The notes below the pieces were generated by a model that worked only from the letters and a program-made list of their open reading frames with translations, had not been told where the DNA came from and did not search any database. A stretch of 64,000 nt of DNA from Sabethes cyaneus (lineage: Eukaryota > Arthropoda > Insecta > Diptera > Culicidae): assembly GCF_943734655.1 (NCBI RefSeq), contig NC_071355.1, positions 14,178,768 through 14,242,767 of the forward strand, in the 5' to 3' direction. Position numbers and translations under genes: made by a program. This document shows positions 34,738 to 46,899 of the stretch, in pieces; positions within the stretch are counted from its first letter, which is position 1; every line of letters begins with the position of its first letter.

Positions 34738-35698
34738 TTAAACCTTTATTGATAATAGCAAACATTGATAACAAATTATCAGTATCGATGCTCCCACTAA
34801 GTGGCGCCATGCGCCATTTCTGCCAGCTCCATCCGACGAGTTAATTTCGGTCGCAAGCAAAGTTTGATTAATCCAGCGAACATACTTAGACATGCGGGTA
34901 TGATACGTTGGAGTTCCATAGAAGACACATTGCTGGCCGAAGGATACCAGACCTACCTGAACCCATCTGTCGCTTCGCCACTCAACAAGCGCAGTTCCAG
35001 AATCGCCATCACATGAACCGGGATCAGTACACATAACGCTGGGATTCCACGATGGATGTCTACTAGCACAAGTTTCCACTGTCAGAACGTTGACGGACAA
35101 TTTCTAATAGAAAAAACTAACGCCTGTCAGAGTAACCCATTTTGTAATAACATTTCAACAGAATTACCGTCAAAAAACTGGCGTCCTTTCCATTCAGTAA
35201 AATCGTTCCGTACCCAACGACGGTAGCCACCCCACTCGGGTAAACATCACTCAAATCAACTGCCACTGGCTGCACGAACTCAGTAAACTCCAGCGGATCC
35301 ATCAACAACAAAAGGGCCACATCGTGCAAACCGATAACCTGGTTCCGATAGTCCGGATGTGCAATCACTTTCCGTACGAATCGAGATTGCCTGCTGGGTT
35401 CCCACAGCAGCAAGTCATACTGGCCGGCAATAACTTCGAATCCTCCCGGCCGGTAGGTATGCCCATAGACGGAATGGGCAGCCGTTAGAATCCATCGGTC
35501 GGACAGGATTGAACCACCGAACGCTACCGGTTCCAGACCGTACTGTCTAGTCAGTGCAATCAGCACGGTGAAAGGAAGTTCACCGGGTTCCACTCGAACT
35601 CCACCAAACAAACGGAATTCGGACTTCGGATTCCAAACAGCATTGGAGGGAGTGTTTGTTAAACACAGCGAAAGCAGGAGTAAGTTTTGTAAAAGCAT
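34738..35698 (-). CDS. probable GPI-anchored serine protease-like protein
   Basis: Two exons on the minus strand (35698-35168 and 35103-34738, intron 64 bp, phase 0) give 298 residues. Signal peptide is about 1-20 (LLLLSLCL core). Cleavage after Arg29 would expose LFGG. The triad residues are all present: His75 in TAAHS, Asp126 in LHDVALL, Ser212 in GDSGTALV. However, Cys42 and Cys58 (chymotrypsin numbering) are Phe60 and Ser76, so that disulphide is lost as a pair; GDSGGP is GDSGTA; and the S1 base residue is Gly206, so specificity is unusual. The C-terminus has small residues NSSDGAG (265-271) and then about 20 hydrophobic residues (279-298), typical of a GPI attachment signal. Likely surface-bound and either weakly active or a protease homologue. 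Confidence 0.85.
34745..34750 (-). promoter_or_regulatory. polyadenylation signal inside the last codons
   Basis: The only nearby AATAAA on the minus strand lies in the codons for the final Ser-Ile-Lys. The stop is at 34740-34738. Cleavage 10-30 bases downstream would still include the stop, giving an extremely short 3' untranslated region. Confidence 0.5.
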
Positions 35699-35736
35699 AG
35701 CACTATCGGTTTGAATACTTCGATGGTTGAACCATT

Positions 35737-35741
35737 ACTGA
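35737..35741 (-). promoter_or_regulatory. arthropod initiator-like TCAGT
   Basis: TCAGT on the minus strand about 40 bases before the ATG. No TATA box at the proper distance; a TATAT word lies only about 15 bases upstream. Confidence 0.45.
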
Positions 35742-36321
35742 GGGTTGTAGGATATATTGTTTTCCGGAAGATTGATTCGCTGGTCGAAATCAATCACCCA
35801 AAAATATAGGTATTGACTGCTTTAAATCAGTTCAGGGACAAACTGGACGGTTCGGCGGTTCGGCATACTTTGCATACAATATAGTTCGATTTTGGTGTGC
35901 ATATCATTAATATTAAACACTCTTTGTTGACTAATTGTCATTTTCAACAATATAACTTACAAAGTAAGTATTCCTATGCATTTGAGTTATTTAATTTTTC
36001 GAAATCCAAACCGAATTGCATCATTCATTCCAGACATTTGATATTTTTATTAACTTTTTCATGCACGGGCTGACTTTTCATATATCCGTAAGGATCACAT
36101 AAACAATAGTCCAGCAATCTATTGTAGTCCAGCTTAACATATGTTTCGTCACCCATAACGATGTATATTTTCTTTTAGCTTAAGACTTCATCATACAGCT
36201 TATGTGCTCGAATGCTCACGGAGTCTGCTTAAAGTTTGCTGCACTTAGGACATTTTTGCTCTTTGTAGGTCTTAAAACAGTTACGTGCCTTAGCTCTATA
36301 AACTATTTCTATTAACTATTT
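35742..36321. other. upstream spacer, nothing recognised
   Basis: AT-rich sequence upstream of the minus-strand protease-like gene. No other gene seen. Confidence 0.4.
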
Positions 36322-36690
36322 GACAGGGATGGCACAATCACTTTGACTCAATTCACATTCATTTGACATTACCGTCTCAGCCAAGCAGAATTTGAAAAAG
36401 TTATATATGGGACGATTGAAGAACTAGTTCTAGAATTTTTGTGAAAAAAGCTATATCTTTTGTATTTACGGTACTACAGTGCTACACTAATAGCTAAGTA
36501 AACGTTCACTTAACGTAACTACAGTTACAGTTAATAGATACAGCAAAACTTCATTCAGCAAAATTGTAGATAATAACTAGTTCTACAAATGTAGAAATGT
36601 ACCATATATAATTTTGTCAACTTTTGCTTGGCTGAGACGGTACTGTCAAATGAATGTGAATTAAGTCAAAGTGATCGTTCCATCTCTGTC
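36322..36690. mobile_element. foldback MITE, copy 1 (with 49253-49652)
   Basis: Starts GACAGGGATGG and ends CCATCTCTGTC. The arms share ATCACTTTGACTCAATT, CATTTGACA-TACCGTCT and TTGTAG...CTAGTTCTA words in inverse. About 370 bp, almost wholly palindromic, without coding capacity. Confidence 0.7.
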
Positions 36691-37168
36691 TATTGATGTT
36701 ACGCACCTTCTAGTACAATCACTAACTGATACCTAATTTTCCTTTCAAATACCGTGGGACGAAAATTATATTTTCACGGAGCAATTTGTTTACTTACTGA
36801 TATGTTAACACGTGAAAAATTAATAAAACAACCGTCAAAACCCCGATTTAATCCAAATGGTGGGGAAAGAAACCTTTTTTATACCACCTTACTTGTTACT
36901 CTTGTAACATCTTTGGAACATAATTCAACTGTAACCGAACAACCGATACTGGATGAGAAGCAGAATGCAGAACGGTCCAGAGGGGAACTAGGGCGGATCG
37001 ACAGATCAAAAGAGGTATAAAGGTATAGAGGATAAAGAGGTAACACAATTTTGCAACAAATTTTCGTCAATTTTTGCTAAGAATGTTAAATAATGATGTT
37101 GCTGACTAAAATTTCCAAATATAGTGATTAAAATGTAGTCATATGCTTGAACATTTTAAAAATACATA
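36691..37168. other. spacer, nothing recognised
   Basis: No supported gene. Confidence 0.4.
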
Positions 37169-38980
37169 CCGCCATCCGGGATGAGATTGTGCCAAAAACC
37201 GAAAATGTTTCTTTAAGAAAATATTTTAAAACCATGAAAATTGGGGACTCAAATTCAAAATGATTTGAAACATGACATATCAATTAATAATTTGGAAAGG
37301 AACACAGATAATCTAAACGAACGATTTGGCGTAAATAGTGTTTCAAAGTTCAGGGTCAAAAATACTCGAAAAAAACGTTGCCAAAAATGTCCCCCGCTTC
37401 ACTGGGGCAAGATTGTGCCAAGCTATAATGAGCCACCCAGTGTATGGAATTCATACGAACAACAAAAATACGCCGGCGTACACTAATACACTCGTATGGC
37501 TTATTAGCGAGCAAAATATTTTGACACATTACATTGTATTATCCTTTTTAGAGCAAACAGCATCGTAAGTCTGCTAAATACTATATTAATTATATTAATT
37601 AAAACTATCATTTAACTTACAGAGAATGGTTCGCAAACATAGGCGCATTCCTGGATCACGCTCTTACCAAAATTACCCCAAGGACAAGTTGGATTTGTGT
37701 CTAAAGGCAGTCAAAACTGGTGTATGACTCACCGGGAAGCGGCCGAAAAGTTCGGAATTCCAAGGAGTACCATTTTTAACAAGCTTCACGGTAATCGGAA
37801 CAAACTGTCCGGTGGTCAAACTATATTCTCACCAGAGGAAGAAGACATTTTTGTGAAATGCTTGGTAGCTTTGTATGACACGGGATTTCCTGTGAACGGG
37901 GAAGATTTACGGCATGTTGTCAAGGACTACCTGGTCAAGGTTGGCAAAACCATTGATCGCTTCAAAGACAACTATCCTGGCCCAGATTGGGCTAAATCGT
38001 TCCTCAATCGACACTCCGACCTTTCTCTACGCTTCGTTCCTAATATTAAAAAAAATCGGGCAGCTATTACACCTGAGATCTTGACGAATTACATTAATAA
38101 TTTAAGAAATGTGACAGCCGGTATTCCCCCACAAAACATCATCAATTATGTTGAGATGAACCTGACAGACGATCCTGGTGCTCGGAAGTGTATTGTGCAA
38201 AGAGGTGTTAAATATCTGGGAAATATTTTAAACACGTCAAAAAGCAGTATTTCACTAATGATGTCAGGTAGTGCGACAGGGGACCTGCACCCTCCCTACG
38301 TGGTTTACAAATCAGCTAAGCTTTCGAACACCTGGATTGAGAACGGGCCACCTGGAGCAAGATATAACAACTCGAAAAGTGGATTTTTCGATGGAGCGAC
38401 TTTCGTAAACTGTTTTGAATGTCATATGCTCCCAATCCTAAAGAAACTGGACGGGAAAAAAGATCTGATTGGGGATAATCTTAGTTCTCACTTCTCGCCA
38501 CATGTGCTTCAACTATGCGAATCGAACAATTGAAGATTATCACGTGTCTTCCTTCGAATTCGACACACCTCACACAGCCACTCGATGTAGCATTCTTTGG
38601 GACAATGAGAGGTAACTGGAGAAAACTTTTGCGGGCTTATAAAGAACAAAATAATTCTTCTGCATCGACCCTCCAAAAGGCAGATTTCCCACTTTGCATC
38701 AGAATCTCTTAGATAGCCTTAAGGAGAACCAAAAAATCAATCTCCAGGCTGGATTTAAGAAATGTGGCATTTACTCAACCAGCGGAGAACCTCTGCTGAA
38801 AAGTATCAATGCTGTATCCAGTTCTCCTGATGCCATCGAAGACAGTTTCAAGGGGTTTTTGAATTCGAAGCGAGTAGTTGTCTTGGAGGGTGGAACACGG
38901 AAGAGAAGAAAGAAGTTCGACATCCCTGCTGGATCCAGTATTACGGCTGAAGAGATCCATGAGTAAGAAGAACGAGTATT
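37169..38980 (+). mobile_element. dead, 3'-truncated pogo-type transposon
   Basis: The left end after TA (37167-37168) reads CCGCCATCCGGGATGAGATT, matching the intact element at 56026. The two stay collinear to about 38975, where this copy loses similarity just after the GAGATCCATGAG word. A second motif copy, GGGGCAAGATTGTGCCA, lies at 37403-37421. The right terminal repeat is missing. Confidence 0.9.
37626..38966 (+). pseudogene. pogo-type transposase pseudogene
   Basis: Collinear with the intact 497-aa transposase at 56647-58140 but broken. An insertion near 37717 shifts the frame after about codon 30, another frameshift lies near 38527 (after ESNN), and a third near 38693. The first catalytic Asp (IINYDETNL in the intact copy) is Val here (IINYVEMNL), so catalysis is lost even without the frameshifts. 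The C-terminal basic tail is deleted. DNA similarity to the intact copy is high by eye, so decay is fairly recent. Confidence 0.92.
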
Positions 38981-40150
38981 TGCTAGTATTTGCTTAAATG
39001 TCTCAAAACATTTACATAATGGCAAAAATGTCCCAAACGCCAAATTTTTACGCAAGCTTTGCAAAAGTTTTCCATCGTTATATGGGTTGCCGTCGTCTAT
39101 ATAACTACCAAAGTTGTTTGTGAAAGCGGCATTTGTACTAGAAATACTTTGGTAAATTCAGCAATGCCATCTAGTGTTAGATTAAGCAACACTCGAAGAT
39201 CAACCTTTCGGTAATCGAAAAGTTTTTCTTCAGTGCATGAAAGCTTGGAAAGCTATGTTTATGGAAGACGTTTAAGCATTTCTAAGCAAAATATACTTTC
39301 GCACTAACAAATCTATATCTGTGAACAGAGCTAGTATTTAAGTAATACTTAAACCTTTTTTACCATTCTCAACCGTAACGGAAAACTGAATAATAATTAT
39401 CCGTGGCATAATTTGAGACAAAGTCTGCAGTTCGACGTTCTGTTTTTGTTGGGTAAAGTTGAAAACCTTTTAATTAGAATTTCCAGCAGGAAAATCGTTA
39501 TCATTGATTATTCGTCATTATTATCAACCCGAGAAACGGGAAAAACGGCAGCCGGTATTAAGTTTATTATTTTTTTAAAGAAATATTTACTCGCTATACA
39601 AATTAAAATCGCTTTGAGTTTAATTTTGAACAGTAATAGCACAAAGCTTCATAAACAGTGGTTTCTTTTAACAGAGATTACATAATATAGTAGAATCAAC
39701 GGAAATGTGACGGTTTAACAGTGCTTGACGTTCATCTACAAATATTGAAATATCTTCCAGAGTTGCAGGTAGTTGCAGCTAAAACCTAGCTAACTGCAGC
39801 TAAAACCTATAGAGGACACTTTGAACAATTATTCTATGTATATGTTAGCTTTGAAGTCGGCGGAACGCGGAACATTTTTTAAATCAGTAATCAAAGTTGG
39901 AGTTCTGTTTTTTGAAGGACAATATTTATGTCGTTTCTATGGGGCGATTTTTTTAGAATGAGTGAGGTCAAAATGAATACCTTCTATAACCAAAATTTAT
40001 TCTATTAACCTTGATCGTTATTCTCCATTTTAAAGATTTTGATTACACAAACTATGAAACTTTTACGAGAGTGATGAATAACCTTCAAAAATGAAAGCAA
40101 AACTTCTAAGTAAAATCCACTCTGTTACTTGACAGTTTGAACGCTTGTAA
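38981..40150. other. AT-rich spacer, nothing recognised
   Basis: No supported gene. A 90-codon ORF at 39413-39685 has no recognisable domain. Confidence 0.4.
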
Positions 40151-40152
40151 TA

Positions 40153-40590
40153 CAGCACTCGTGCGCTAATTGCACGTCCTCTAACTGCACCGTCTTTTAA
40201 TTGCACGTTCGCTAGTTGCACGGTCGTGCAACTAAAAAACAGTTATCTGTCAAACTACACGTGGTTTTCCAGGTGGTTGCTATAAACAAAACTGCAGCGT
40301 TGCCTAATGCAAACTCTCTATCTCTGCATTACGTAGATACATTACAAACAAATTCATGCAAATTTGGCTAAACTTTGACTAATTGAACACATATTCATTA
40401 AGCTTTTAGTTCGTTTGTAAAAATTTAGATGTTCTTCCCAAAATTTAGCGTACGTAAGAATGCATGTGAAGAGTTCTTTGCAGTGATAACGCATCACGTT
40501 TTACAATAAATATTGGCAACTATCGTGCAATTAAAAAACGAAATTCGCTAATCGCATCGCCTCATTCATGCAATTAGCGAACGAGTGCTT
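40153..40590. mobile_element. TA-flanked MITE, 438 bp
   Basis: Left end CAGCACTCGTGCGCTAATTG and right end CAATTAGCGAACGAGTGCTT are inverse with few mismatches. TA flanks both sides (40151-40152 and 40591-40592). Subterminal AATTGCACG words repeat several times. Likely Tc1/mariner-type. Confidence 0.75.
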
Positions 40591-41198
40591 TAGTAGTTGT
40601 GGTGCTTTCCCAAGCAAACTAATACTTGTTTATATAGCAGACAATTTAATAAACTGGTTTTTATGAGGTCACGACAGAAAGTCGATTATATCTCGCAAAT
40701 CATATGAAGCAGATACTTAGTACCTTCGGCAAAGCTTAATGAAATTCAAGGATCTACAACTTTGCCGAACACATGAATATGCTCTCTGGTTTCTATAAAA
40801 CGTTAATTTTTTCAAATATGTTATCCCCTTAATATCTAATGGTATGAAAATGTCAACAGATGCAGAATACTTTTTTAAGAAACTTCCCCGAAGGCACCTA
40901 AACTCAAAAACGTCAGGAAAAGCGAAAAAAGACTTTTGACCGTCTTTTTCCAGAATGGTCCCACTGTGGGCCGTCTCTCCCTGAATCAACTAGACAACAT
41001 TTGCTACTAACACGGTAAATAGATCTCGCACATTATAATGAACGAAGTCCATTTGCGCTTAGGGGAACAAAGTATTATCTATCATCTACACTCTGTAGTA
41101 AATAGTTGTGTTACTTATTTTGTTTTTTTTTTTCATTAAAGTTATTTGTTAACGACTTGTCAATTCATGTTTTATTATTGAATAGTTATTTGGGCATT
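40591..41198. other. spacer with a GGCAAAG palindrome
   Basis: Near 40727-40780 CTTCGGCAAAGCTT is followed by CAACTTTGCCGAA, the short palindrome shared with the elements at 29780 and 62640. No gene. Confidence 0.4.
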
Positions 41199-41292
41199 CC
41201 GAAAAAATCGGCCTTTCGTGATTCGGCCATTCGTGATTCGGCCTTCTGTGACTGCTGTTGAAATTCGGCCATTTGTGTTTCGGCTATTCGGT
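41199..41292. repeat. ATTCGGCC-TTCGTG minisatellite
   Basis: About five to six units of 15-16 bases of the form GATTCGGCCATTCGT. Confidence 0.75.
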
Positions 41293-42219
41293 ATCAGCTC
41301 GTTTTTGCACAAAGCTTAGATGTTACATATAACAAAATTACTGCCTTGTAAACATAACAAGTCTTGCTTATTTTCAGTAAGCTCAAACTAGTAACTTTAC
41401 CCCTGGTAGGTGGACACAAGTCTGCGGTTTTTTAGTTGAACTAAAATAACACTTTTCTGGAAGTTTCAGCTTGTTATCTCTGCTGGAAAAAGTGTGGGGT
41501 TAAGAAGATGATTGCCTTAAGATTTTTGGTACAAAAATATGCGTTTTGCTGGCCTTGAGGTACGGCGAAAATTTTAGCTAGGTATATTGTTAGAAAATGT
41601 CCACTTGGCAAATATTTTAGTCTTCAATGGTGGACAGTATGCGAAGTTAAGACTAAAGTTGGGTTTCATGATTTCGGATTGCAAATATCTAGGCTCGAGA
41701 GCTACATCGACTCGAAGTTCTCTGAAAGTTTGGTGACCATTTCCAGAGAAACGGAGTTCCGTGCAGTAGACCCTGCACTTGAAAGCACCATGCAGTACGT
41801 GATAGAAACTAGTGAATAAACTCGTCACTACCAAAATATTTTGACGTATTGAACTGAAATAAATCTTCACTCGGGTACAGCGCGTTGTTTTCTTTTTCGA
41901 TTGATATGCTATGATGCCGATTTTAAGGGGACATAAACTGAATTTTTTGAAAAACTCATTATTTTTTTATTTCAGATTTTGATTCTGGAGTCTTTTTCAC
42001 TTATTTTGATGCTAATTTTGTAAAGATCCGATCACAGGAAGTGGCCGAAAAACGATCATATATATATAAGCATTCCAGTGCGGCGTGGAACAACCTCGAC
42101 GGAATAAAACGCCGCTCCTAAAAAACTACGATTTACAAACTTTATGTACCTTTTTCTCAGAAACTACACAACGTACTGGAACAAACTTTGTTTTGTTTTG
42201 TTGGTAGGAGCTCGGCAAA
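41293..42219. other. AT-rich spacer, nothing recognised
   Basis: No supported gene. Confidence 0.4.
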
Positions 42220-42340
42220 GTCTGGTATAACACCTAACATAGCTCTATCCATCCAAAGCCCCTACCTAACGCCTTCATGTGGCCATACCTGGAAATACTC
42301 CAATTCGTATAATTGAGTAGTCAAGCTCAGGGACGTTAAA
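42220..42340. repeat. dispersed CCTACCTAACGCC repeat, copy 1
   Basis: Shares AGCCCCTACCTA-CGCCT, GTGGCCATACCTGG and ATTGAGTAGTCAAGCT with 52148-52330 and 59706-59820. Short, possibly a SINE or LINE fragment. Confidence 0.6.
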
Positions 42341-42434
42341 TGTACTGGTTGGTGACAAAAATTTGAAGACATTTACCATTTTATCTTGCTCCCAGTCTTG
42401 CGACATGTTACTGGTACACAAGCAATGAGGTTTA

Positions 42435-42647
42435 AAAAGGTGTGGCAACTTAAGACATTTGATGGTATTAGTAGCGAAAAATCAGAAAACGACGTCAAAC
42501 TACAAAAACAAACCGCGTCGGACGATGGGGTTTGTTTTTGGAGTTTGACGTTACGCTTCATCGTGATTGGTCGATTTACGATTCCACCCACACCATGATG
42601 AAATTTCTTCATTGCACTAACACCACTTAACTAACATTGCCACACCT
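42435..42647. mobile_element. small foldback MITE with internal hairpin
   Basis: AGGTGTGGCAA near 42438 and TTGCCACACCT near 42646 are inverse. Inside, TTTGACGTC-type arms (GACGTCAAACTACAAAAACA and its inverse, 42490-42553) form a strong hairpin around GCGTCGGACGATG. The word GGTACACAAGCA lies just outside both ends. Confidence 0.6.
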
Positions 42648-42692
42648 GTATATATCACATTGGTACACAAGCACCGAAAAGAAATGCAAGAA

Positions 42693-43713
42693 TCAAAGTA
42701 AATTGATATATACCAGGTATATGACAATGCGAGCTGTCATATACACTTTGCACTAACACATCTACACTAGTTCTGAGATTTCGAGCATTTTGTATGGAAA
42801 ATTAGTTAATTTTTAAAAAAAATCGTTGGATACGCAAGATTTGTCTATTTTTTTCTCACAGTTTTTATGTTTATGCTTAGAACATTATTTCTAGTATGTA
42901 TTTTCGTGAATACAATGAAGTGCAACATTCCAAATTGCAAGCGGAAATTTTTTCGTCAAAACGGTATCAAGATGTGTCAAAGAAATGTCGTTATATCGCT
43001 TTCCTACAAGTAGTAAAACAAAAAAGATTTTTTTTTAAATGCTCGGACATGATTGTTCAATAAGCAGCATGAGCAACATTGTTATCCGCCCGCGATATTT
43101 TTCGTCTGATTTCTGGTAAGCTTTTAAAGTGTTAATTATCTTCTAAGACCGTTTTGTAGCAATCTAAGATTACTTTTTATGGTTTTCTACGTAGTGTTGA
43201 GACGCGTAAATTTATGATAAAAAAGTATCATCTTGGAACAGTGACTTCAACTTAAGGATTTTCAAGCAGTAGCAAAAGCATCTATTCGAATAAAACTATT
43301 TTTAAAAGAAGACATCCAAGGCAGATATTCAAGAGCATCATGCAAGCAAAATGTTGGATGGAACGTGTTTTAATTTAAGCAACCGTATACCGTATTGATC
43401 GAGAAGTATTAGAAACATTAATTCATTTTTCAATTGCACATCGAAATAGTTAGTCACCCATGTTCTCAAATTTTTTACGCATAATAAAGAAGGCTACAAG
43501 TGCAAATGACTTTAAAATATATTCCTTACATTTCATTGTAAATGTTCAAATATTTCTCTGGAATAATATAGTTGCATTCATTAATTACAATTAATTTAGT
43601 TTTAATTTTCATGCAAGTTCCACCATATTTCAGAACTATTTCTTCTTCTTTCTACACACACTAATGCAACCCTCGATGGTCACATACCTGGTATATATCA
43701 ATTTACTTTGTGC
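42693..43713. repeat. inverted repeat pair bounding about 1 kb
   Basis: CAAAGTAAATTGATATATAC-type sequence at 42693-42726 is inverted at 43679-43713 over about 32 bases. No coding region in between. Probably the ends of a non-autonomous element. Confidence 0.6.
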
Positions 43714-45882
43714 AAGAATAACGAAAACACTTTTGTTCACTCTTCGATATGGGGGAAAAAGTGTCACCAGTCTTGGAGACACTTTTTTTGTATTCTCTTT
43801 TGCTGCTTTGCGGCCGTAAACCAAACATACCGCTTTCACCCAAACAACACGGTTTTAAATAAGAAGGTTCCCAATACATCTTATTCTGTATCACTTCTCC
43901 ATACTATTTCAACCATAACTGAAGGCAAAAAGCGGCAAATGCATGTCATGTCTACACGACATTTTGTGTGAATGGTCGGGTAACGTATGAAAATGTTTGC
44001 TTATTATCATGTACATATTCTGGCTAGTCTCGACCCTTACAAGATAGGCACTGTCGATACAGAAACAGTACAGTGCGATGGTATTGGTTAAGAGTCTTGT
44101 ATGGCATTGCAAGCTGGCATATGGAATAGAAAAAGTGTAAAGGTTTCGGTCCCTGGTCAAGCTATAAGGTGCAGGGTGTGTGGTTTTCAATCCTGATCTT
44201 ACAACTGTAGTCTTAGGTAACGATTGAACCACACGATTTTATTTTCAAGTGTTATATTAGGCTTATACAAATTCGGAAAAAAGTTTATGACCTGGTCTCG
44301 AAATATTGATCAAGGGGGAGGGGGGCAGGAAAAAAATAATAACATGAAACCTTTAATAACTAAACAAAGGAGAAGAAACCAGTATTTATTTTTCCATATT
44401 AATGCAAATTTAGCACATAAAAGTTGTACAGTACTTAAATTTTAGTTCAAACGGGAGTGCCACAGCATCACCTTAAAGAGCCACACGCGTGTAACTTGAC
44501 CATCATTTGAATTTTGCTTTAAACTTGCGTGTTACTCGGTTAGTTACCTTGTATTTAAGAATAATACAAATCTGTGTCACTTACTAGTTCAGAATTTGGT
44601 AACCACGAAATAGTATCGAAATCTAATCATCTTGTAAAAGTGGCAATTTAGTAGTTCACTACAACTTTTTTACTTGGAACGCATACGCTGTGCTGCGAAG
44701 TCTGTCGATAAAGAAAGACTAATCTCAAGTTTTTAGTCTTGACCATGAAATGCGGTCATACATATATATTAATATAATATATTAATATATTAATATTTCA
44801 AAAAATATCGATAAAGAAAGGTCAAGTTCTTAAGGACGTTTATACGCATGGCTTTGCTTTTTTTTCATGTGCTGTGCTGCCGACATTTTTTAACAAAAAT
44901 ATCTCTGACACTATTCACGTTTGAAACCGCTTGTTTCTTGATCAACCTCTTAGTCATATGAATATCAGGCCATTCCTACTGGTTTTCAAAAAGAACGTGT
45001 TTATCTTTGTATATTAAAGATGCAAACGCAACACTGTCAGAAGCAATTGTCATTGCTTGACTAATAGCATTTGTCCAGGCCGGTGATGCACTTCGGATGA
45101 AGGTCCACTACTGCGGTGGAATTTGTTCTCCAAATATCATGGGTTCTATTCTAATAGCCCTCTGTCGAAGAACCTTGATCTTTAATTAAAAATTCCCGGA
45201 CATCGGCATAACAGGTGCCCGAGTCTTTTTTTAAGCTTCGGATAATAGCGTATCGGACAATGTCCTGTTGTAAGATCAGCATTAATGATTAGATCTTTTT
45301 TCGAAAGCTCCAGGATTTTACGAATCATTGAAATGTTGGGAGAAATAAACCGTTTCGACTGCCTAGCAATGAAAATGTTATTTCAATTTAATTCCAGTTT
45401 TGCACACTTCCATAATCCATACTAAAGTTCCATTTTTAAAGTAGAAGAAGATAAAGGTCACTAAAAAAGCAATATAACTTAACATGACTTCATTTGATGT
45501 TGTGGTCGGGCCACCATTGAGCCCAATGATAATCACAATATGACAATAGTCAGAAAAGTTTCGAACAATTCAGTGACATCCTTTCTGCATGGTAAAATAT
45601 TGTATTTGTAAGGTAAAATTGTAAGTTTTACGTCCCTGACATTTTGGATGTTGGGATGTTTGATGATTAGGGTAAGTTCTTGAACACTACGGAATAAAAC
45701 GACAATTGGAGCCCGGAAAGCGCTGAAAGCTGATATTCCGGAGAGTCTAATTTGTTGTATTTCTAGTTCAATCTATCTTCTACCTAAGACAGCAAAAAAT
45801 AACCCCACTGCATTTCGAAATACCTCCGTCAAAAGCGGTACCAAATTTCACTAATATATTTTTTAGTTTATTGATGCCTTAA
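43714..45882. other. AT-rich region, nothing recognised
   Basis: A few 60-107-codon ORFs without domains. An AT palindromic stretch lies at 44760-44806. Confidence 0.4.
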
Positions 45883-46022
45883 CCCTTTATAAGGCAGTGG
45901 CAACTATATTGCCACCAACAAAAAAATTTTATTTTGCTTCTATAATTATATTGATGTCATTATAGACGCAAAACAAATATTTTTCGTTGGTGGCAATATA
46001 ATTGCCACGGCCTTATAAAGGG
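45883..46022. mobile_element. piggyBac-like MITE, 140 bp
   Basis: TTAA flanks both sides (45879-45882 and 46023-46026). Ends CCCTTTATAAGGC and GCCTTATAAAGGG are inverse, and the arms continue with TGGCAA-TATATTGCCACC, so nearly the whole element is a hairpin. Confidence 0.8.
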
Positions 46023-46026
46023 TTAA

Positions 46027-46880
46027 TTTAATTCGGTTCTTTTAAAATAAGTTGAATTGAAATGAAATAAAATTTAAAGTAAATGGAGTCTGATACTAAG
46101 TCTGATTTCAAACATCCCAATTTTCGGCGTCAGGATTTAAAGGTTAAGCACAATAGTCGCCTATGACCTGTAGCAGGAATCAGAAAGCTAAGTTAATGAA
46201 GGAAAGTTGAACGAAACTCACCGGATAATTACTTCAACTTTGCACATATTGGGTAATTTAGAGATGTAAACTCGTTGAACTGTAAAAAATCTGCTTATCA
46301 CTAAAGAATGCAACATAACAATATTTCACTTTATTTTTTTTGCCCCTTCAAATTTGGAAAATTTTTGAAGGGGGGGATGACATAAACTTTTTTTCAAATT
46401 TGTATAAGCCTTATTTAAACTAATATTTTTGGTAGACTCTGTAATCTATTTACAGAGAGCGAAATAGGGCGATACATCCTTAGCTAATTGCAGCCTGACT
46501 TCTGGTCTTAATGCACCTAGCTCATCCCCGTGGGTCCGGAGAACCGTTTTCGGCGAAGATACCTTCAACGAATGTAAATAAATCCTTATCTATATGGAAA
46601 GCATTTGGTATGGGAAGTCAACGCTTTCTTCCTTCCTCTTTATTTCAATACGCGTAGAAAATTTCATGTTATCGAGACCCTTCGACCCTAATCTGTACGA
46701 TAAAATAATCTTCATTTTAAGTGTAAATTTTATCTTACTTATAAAAATAGCTCAAATAAATAAATTCTTTAACTGAAGAAGTGTTAATCTGTGATATGTG
46801 TTATATGTTACGTGTTACATTTTTATTTTATAGGCATTTATTAATTTTTTTATAAATAAATCTAATTATGATTAGACACT
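46027..46880. other. AT-rich spacer, nothing recognised
   Basis: Contains a short fragment near 46320-46390 with the poly-G and TTTTTTTGCCCC style of the PIF/Harbinger-like family. No gene. Confidence 0.4.
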
Positions 46881-46899
46881 AAAACCATCTCTAGAAACA

